DNA of 64,000 nucleotides from Pollutimonas sp036675275 (GTDB lineage: Bacteria > Pseudomonadota > Gammaproteobacteria > Burkholderiales > Burkholderiaceae_B), in assembly GCA_036675275.1 (NCBI GenBank), contig JAKFFG010000023.1, forward strand, positions 183,503-247,502, in the 5' to 3' direction. Below the pieces are notes generated by a model that was not told where the DNA came from, made no database searches, and worked only from the letters and a program-made list of their open reading frames with translations. The position numbers and the translations under genes were made by a program. Below are positions 62,003 through 64,000 of the stretch, in pieces (the first letter of the stretch is position 1; every line of letters begins with the position of its first letter).

Positions 62003-63458
62003 GAACGATATCGTACTGTTCCTGGGAATACAGGCTTTCCACTTCCAGCGATATCGGCTTGCCGATGAAATCCCCCAACATAGCAAGGTGGGCGCTTTCT
62101 TCTTCCAGGAACAAGTCCACAATGGCTTGGGATGCCAGTATCCGGAACTCCTTGGGGTTGAATTGACGGGACTCGCGCAAGATTTCGCGCAGTATTTCGT
62201 AGCACAGGGTGCGGGGAGTGCGGACATTGCCCCGCGACTGGCAGGTAGGGCAGGGTTCGCACAGTTGATGAGCCAAAGAATCGCGCGTGCGTTTGCGCGT
62301 CATCTCTACCAGCCCCAACTGGCTGAATCCGCTGACGGTCATGCGCGTGCGGTCCTTGGCCAGCGCTTTGTTCAGTTCCGCCAGCACCGAAACCCGGTGC
62401 TCCGCGTCGTCCATGTCTATGAAGTCCAGGATGATGATGCCGCCCAGGTTGCGCAGGCGCAATTGACGCGCCAGCGCCACAGCCGCTTCCAGATTGGTTT
62501 TGAATATCGTGTCGTCAAAATTGCGGCCGCCCACGAAGCCGCCGGTATTGACGTCGACCGTAGTCAGGGCTTCGGTCTGATCGATAATGAGATAGCCGCC
62601 GGATTTCAGGTCGACGCGCCGTGACAGCGCGCGTGCGATTTCTTCGTCTACATTGGCCGTGTCGAACAGTGGCCGTTCGCCACTGTAGTGCCGGATGCGG
62701 CTCAATACCGACGGTGTATAGGTCTTGGCCCAGTCAAGCAGTTCTTGTGTCGTGGTACGGGAGTCCACCGTAATCATTCCCGTCGATGGCCCGACCATAT
62801 CGCGCAGCACGCGCTGAGCGAGCGTAAGGTCGGTGTACAGCAAAGACGGCGTGGATTGCGACTTCGCCTTGGTCTGGATGCTGTTCCAGATAGTACGCAG
62901 GTAGGATTGGTCGGCTTGCAGTTCTTCGTCGGTGGCGCCCTCGGCCTGGGTGCGGACTATGAATCCGCCGTTTTCGCCCTCGGGCATAAACGAAAGTACG
63001 CGCTCGCGCAGCGATGCGCGGTCCTCTTCCGATTCGATTTTCTGCGATATGCCGACGTGCGGATCGTAGGGCAGGTAGACAAGCATGCGCCCGGCTATGC
63101 TGATCTGCGTGGAAAGCCGCGCGCCTTTGGTGCCCAGTGGGTCCTTGATGACCTGCACCATGAGGGACTGGCCCTCGAACAGCAGTTTTTCAATTGGGGT
63201 GGCGATGGCGCCGCTGGTGCGCTCCAGCCGGTTCTGCCTGAGGTCGGCGACGTGAATGAATGCGGCTCGTTCCAGTCCGATATCGACGAAGGCGCTTTGC
63301 ATTCCCGGCAGCACACGGACCACTTTGCCCAGGCAGATGTTGCCGACATGTCCGCGCTGGATACTGCGCTCCATGTGCAGTTCCTGAACAGATCCTTGTT
63401 CGACGAGTGCGACACGTGTTTCGAAAGGCGTTACGTTGATGAGGATGTCTTCAGTCAT
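61995..63458 (-). CDS. rng: Ribonuclease G
   Basis: Endoribonuclease of 487 residues, close to E. coli RNase G, which matures the 5' end of 16S rRNA and degrades some mRNAs. MTEDILINVTPFETRVALVEQG is followed by the S1 domain (GNICLGKVVRVLPGMQSAFVDIGLERAAFIH) and the RNase E/G catalytic domain with IIDQTEALTTVDVNTGGF and GGIIILDFIDMDD. The zinc-link CPTCQSRG is intact. There is no RNase E-type C-terminal scaffold, which favours Rng over Rne. Confidence 0.94.
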   Translation of the reverse strand: MTEDILINVTPFETRVALVEQGSVQELHMERSIQRGHVGNICLGKVVRVLPGMQSAFVDIGLERAAFIHVADLRQNRLERTSGAIATPIEKLLFEGQSLMVQVIKDPLGTKGARLSTQISIAGRMLVYLPYDPHVGISQKIESEEDRASLRERVLSFMPEGENGGFIVRTQAEGATDEELQADQSYLRTIWNSIQTKAKSQSTPSLLYTDLTLAQRVLRDMVGPSTGMITVDSRTTTQELLDWAKTYTPSVLSRIRHYSGERPLFDTANVDEEIARALSRRVDLKSGGYLIIDQTEALTTVDVNTGGFVGGRNFDDTIFKTNLEAAVALARQLRLRNLGGIIILDFIDMDDAEHRVSVLAELNKALAKDRTRMTVSGFSQLGLVEMTRKRTRDSLAHQLCEPCPTCQSRGNVRTPRTLCYEILREILRESRQFNPKEFRILASQAIVDLFLEEESAHLAMLGDFIGKPISLEVESLYSQEQYDIVLI

Positions 63459-63877
63459 GTGCGGGTTTTATCTTTATTCTGGTGAGCAGGTTCCCACTAT
63501 AGGCTGTCTGCAGAGCCGGTGGAAGTCTTGAGCGGACGATAGGTGTGATTCGCGCGTGACAGCTGGACCATCACAGCTTCACTGGACGCCAGCAGGCTTT
63601 CAAGCGCACGGGCGAATCCGACCCGAGCAGTTCAGCAAAGCCGTCGCTCAGGCATGGTACTGCCATCCACGGGGGAAAAGAACTCGGCCTGCCCCCCGCA
63701 CGTTGTAGCGTCTGCTCTATTGATAGGGCACGCCGACCATCGCTGGCGAGATTAATGACGAAACAATGCGTTTATCGGTTCACGAATGTTGCGCAATACC
63801 GTTCAGTGCTAAAGCTGCGGATTATAGTGGGGCGTCGAATAGAACTTGGCAGGCGTCTTATATATATAGATGGAGAC
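63459..63877. other. Gene-free stretch upstream of rng
   Basis: No complete gene is seen in these 419 bp. On the minus strand, about 63500-63625 reads as an uninterrupted frame (RALESLLASSEAVMVQLSRA...) that ends in a stop near 63500, but it has an in-frame stop just upstream and no start codon, so it may be the remnant of a gene end; the family is not recognised. The rng promoter should lie near 63470-63520. Confidence 0.45.
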
Positions 63878-64000
63878 CTTATATAGGTAGAGGTCTTATA
63901 TAGGTAGAGGTCTTATATAGGTAGAGGTCTTATATAGGTAGAGGTCTTATATAGGTAGAGGTCTTATATAGGTAGAGGTCTTATATAGGTAGAGGTCTTA
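63878..64000. repeat. 17-bp perfect tandem repeat array, running off the window
   Basis: Seven identical 17-bp units (CTTATATAGGTAGAGGT) at 63878-63894, 63895-63911, 63912-63928, 63929-63945, 63946-63962, 63963-63979 and 63980-63996, then the first 4 bases of an eighth at the right edge. A degenerate A/T-rich version precedes it at about 63855-63877. Units are AT-rich, unlike the surroundings. The 17-bp period would shift frame, so it is unlikely to be coding. Confidence 0.95.

Noticed and set aside
63878..64000. CRISPR array
   Set aside because: Units are contiguous and identical with no spacers, so this is a tandem repeat. No cas gene is in the window.

Overview
The window reads as chromosomal core DNA of a betaproteobacterium, most likely Burkholderiales family Alcaligenaceae (Bordetella / Pusillimonas / Achromobacter relatives). 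That placement is inferred from protein families and gene order: hpnCDE squalene genes, FolE2-type GTP cyclohydrolase, the rpsF-priB-rpsR-rplI-dnaB block, a Kdo kinase of the KdkA type, the alaC-hom-thrC block, and an LPS-core glycosyltransferase/deacetylase cluster directly behind dnaE. No species can be named from sequence alone. I recognised no rRNA, tRNA, CRISPR array, phage gene or transposase.

Layout. 1-6.2 kb: the end of a dienelactone hydrolase, a Na/Pi cotransporter, HtpX protease, an EamA transporter overlapping a rhodanese-type sulfurtransferase, and a lone Rieske oxygenase. 6.5-10.6 kb: isoprenoid block xseB-ispA-dxs, then folE2. 10.8-13.9 kb: ribosomal/replication block rpsF-priB-rpsR-rplI-dnaB with a probable S6:S18-binding leader. 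13.9-14.7 kb: a gene-free stretch with an 18-bp tandem repeat and two large adjacent palindromes. 14.7-19.4 kb (minus strand): BASS-type transporter, pdxA, PhoH-family protein, Bcp peroxiredoxin and a small Mth938-like protein. 19.6-24.3 kb: alaC, hom, thrC, an unknown small gene and crcB. 24.3-24.5 kb: a long hairpin with perfect 21-bp arms. 24.5-27.5 kb (minus): hpnC-hpnD-hpnE. 27.6-31.7 kb: alr, an SDR, radA and a TSUP transporter. 31.8-35.0 kb: a large FtsX-type permease translationally coupled to kdkA. 35.0-39.4 kb: a polyamine ABC operon (potF-G-H-I) and an ArsC/Spx-like protein. 39.4-42.7 kb: rpiA, phoU, yggX and argA. 42.8-50.2 kb: hrpA and dnaE.

50.2-56.0 kb is the most distinctive coding region. 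Three GT4 glycosyltransferases, one GT2 glycosyltransferase and two NodB-type polysaccharide deacetylases follow dnaE, with the first four cistrons starting in ATGA overlaps. With kdkA, the heptosyltransferase at 58.7-59.7 kb and msbA at 59.8 kb, the window carries much of an LPS-core assembly, modification and export pathway. The two glycosyltransferase/deacetylase pairs suggest that free-amine sugars are made in the core.

56-64 kb also holds an FAD-linked oxidase, a YkgJ-like cysteine-cluster protein, a YdcF-like protein, a small lipoprotein and RNase G. The window ends in a gene-free stretch running into a 17-bp perfect tandem array that continues past the edge.

The strongest unexplained signals are the non-coding ones: the twin palindromes (14020-14590), the 21-bp-armed hairpin (24290-24453) and the 17-bp array (63878-64000). 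I did not find a clearly new multi-gene system.
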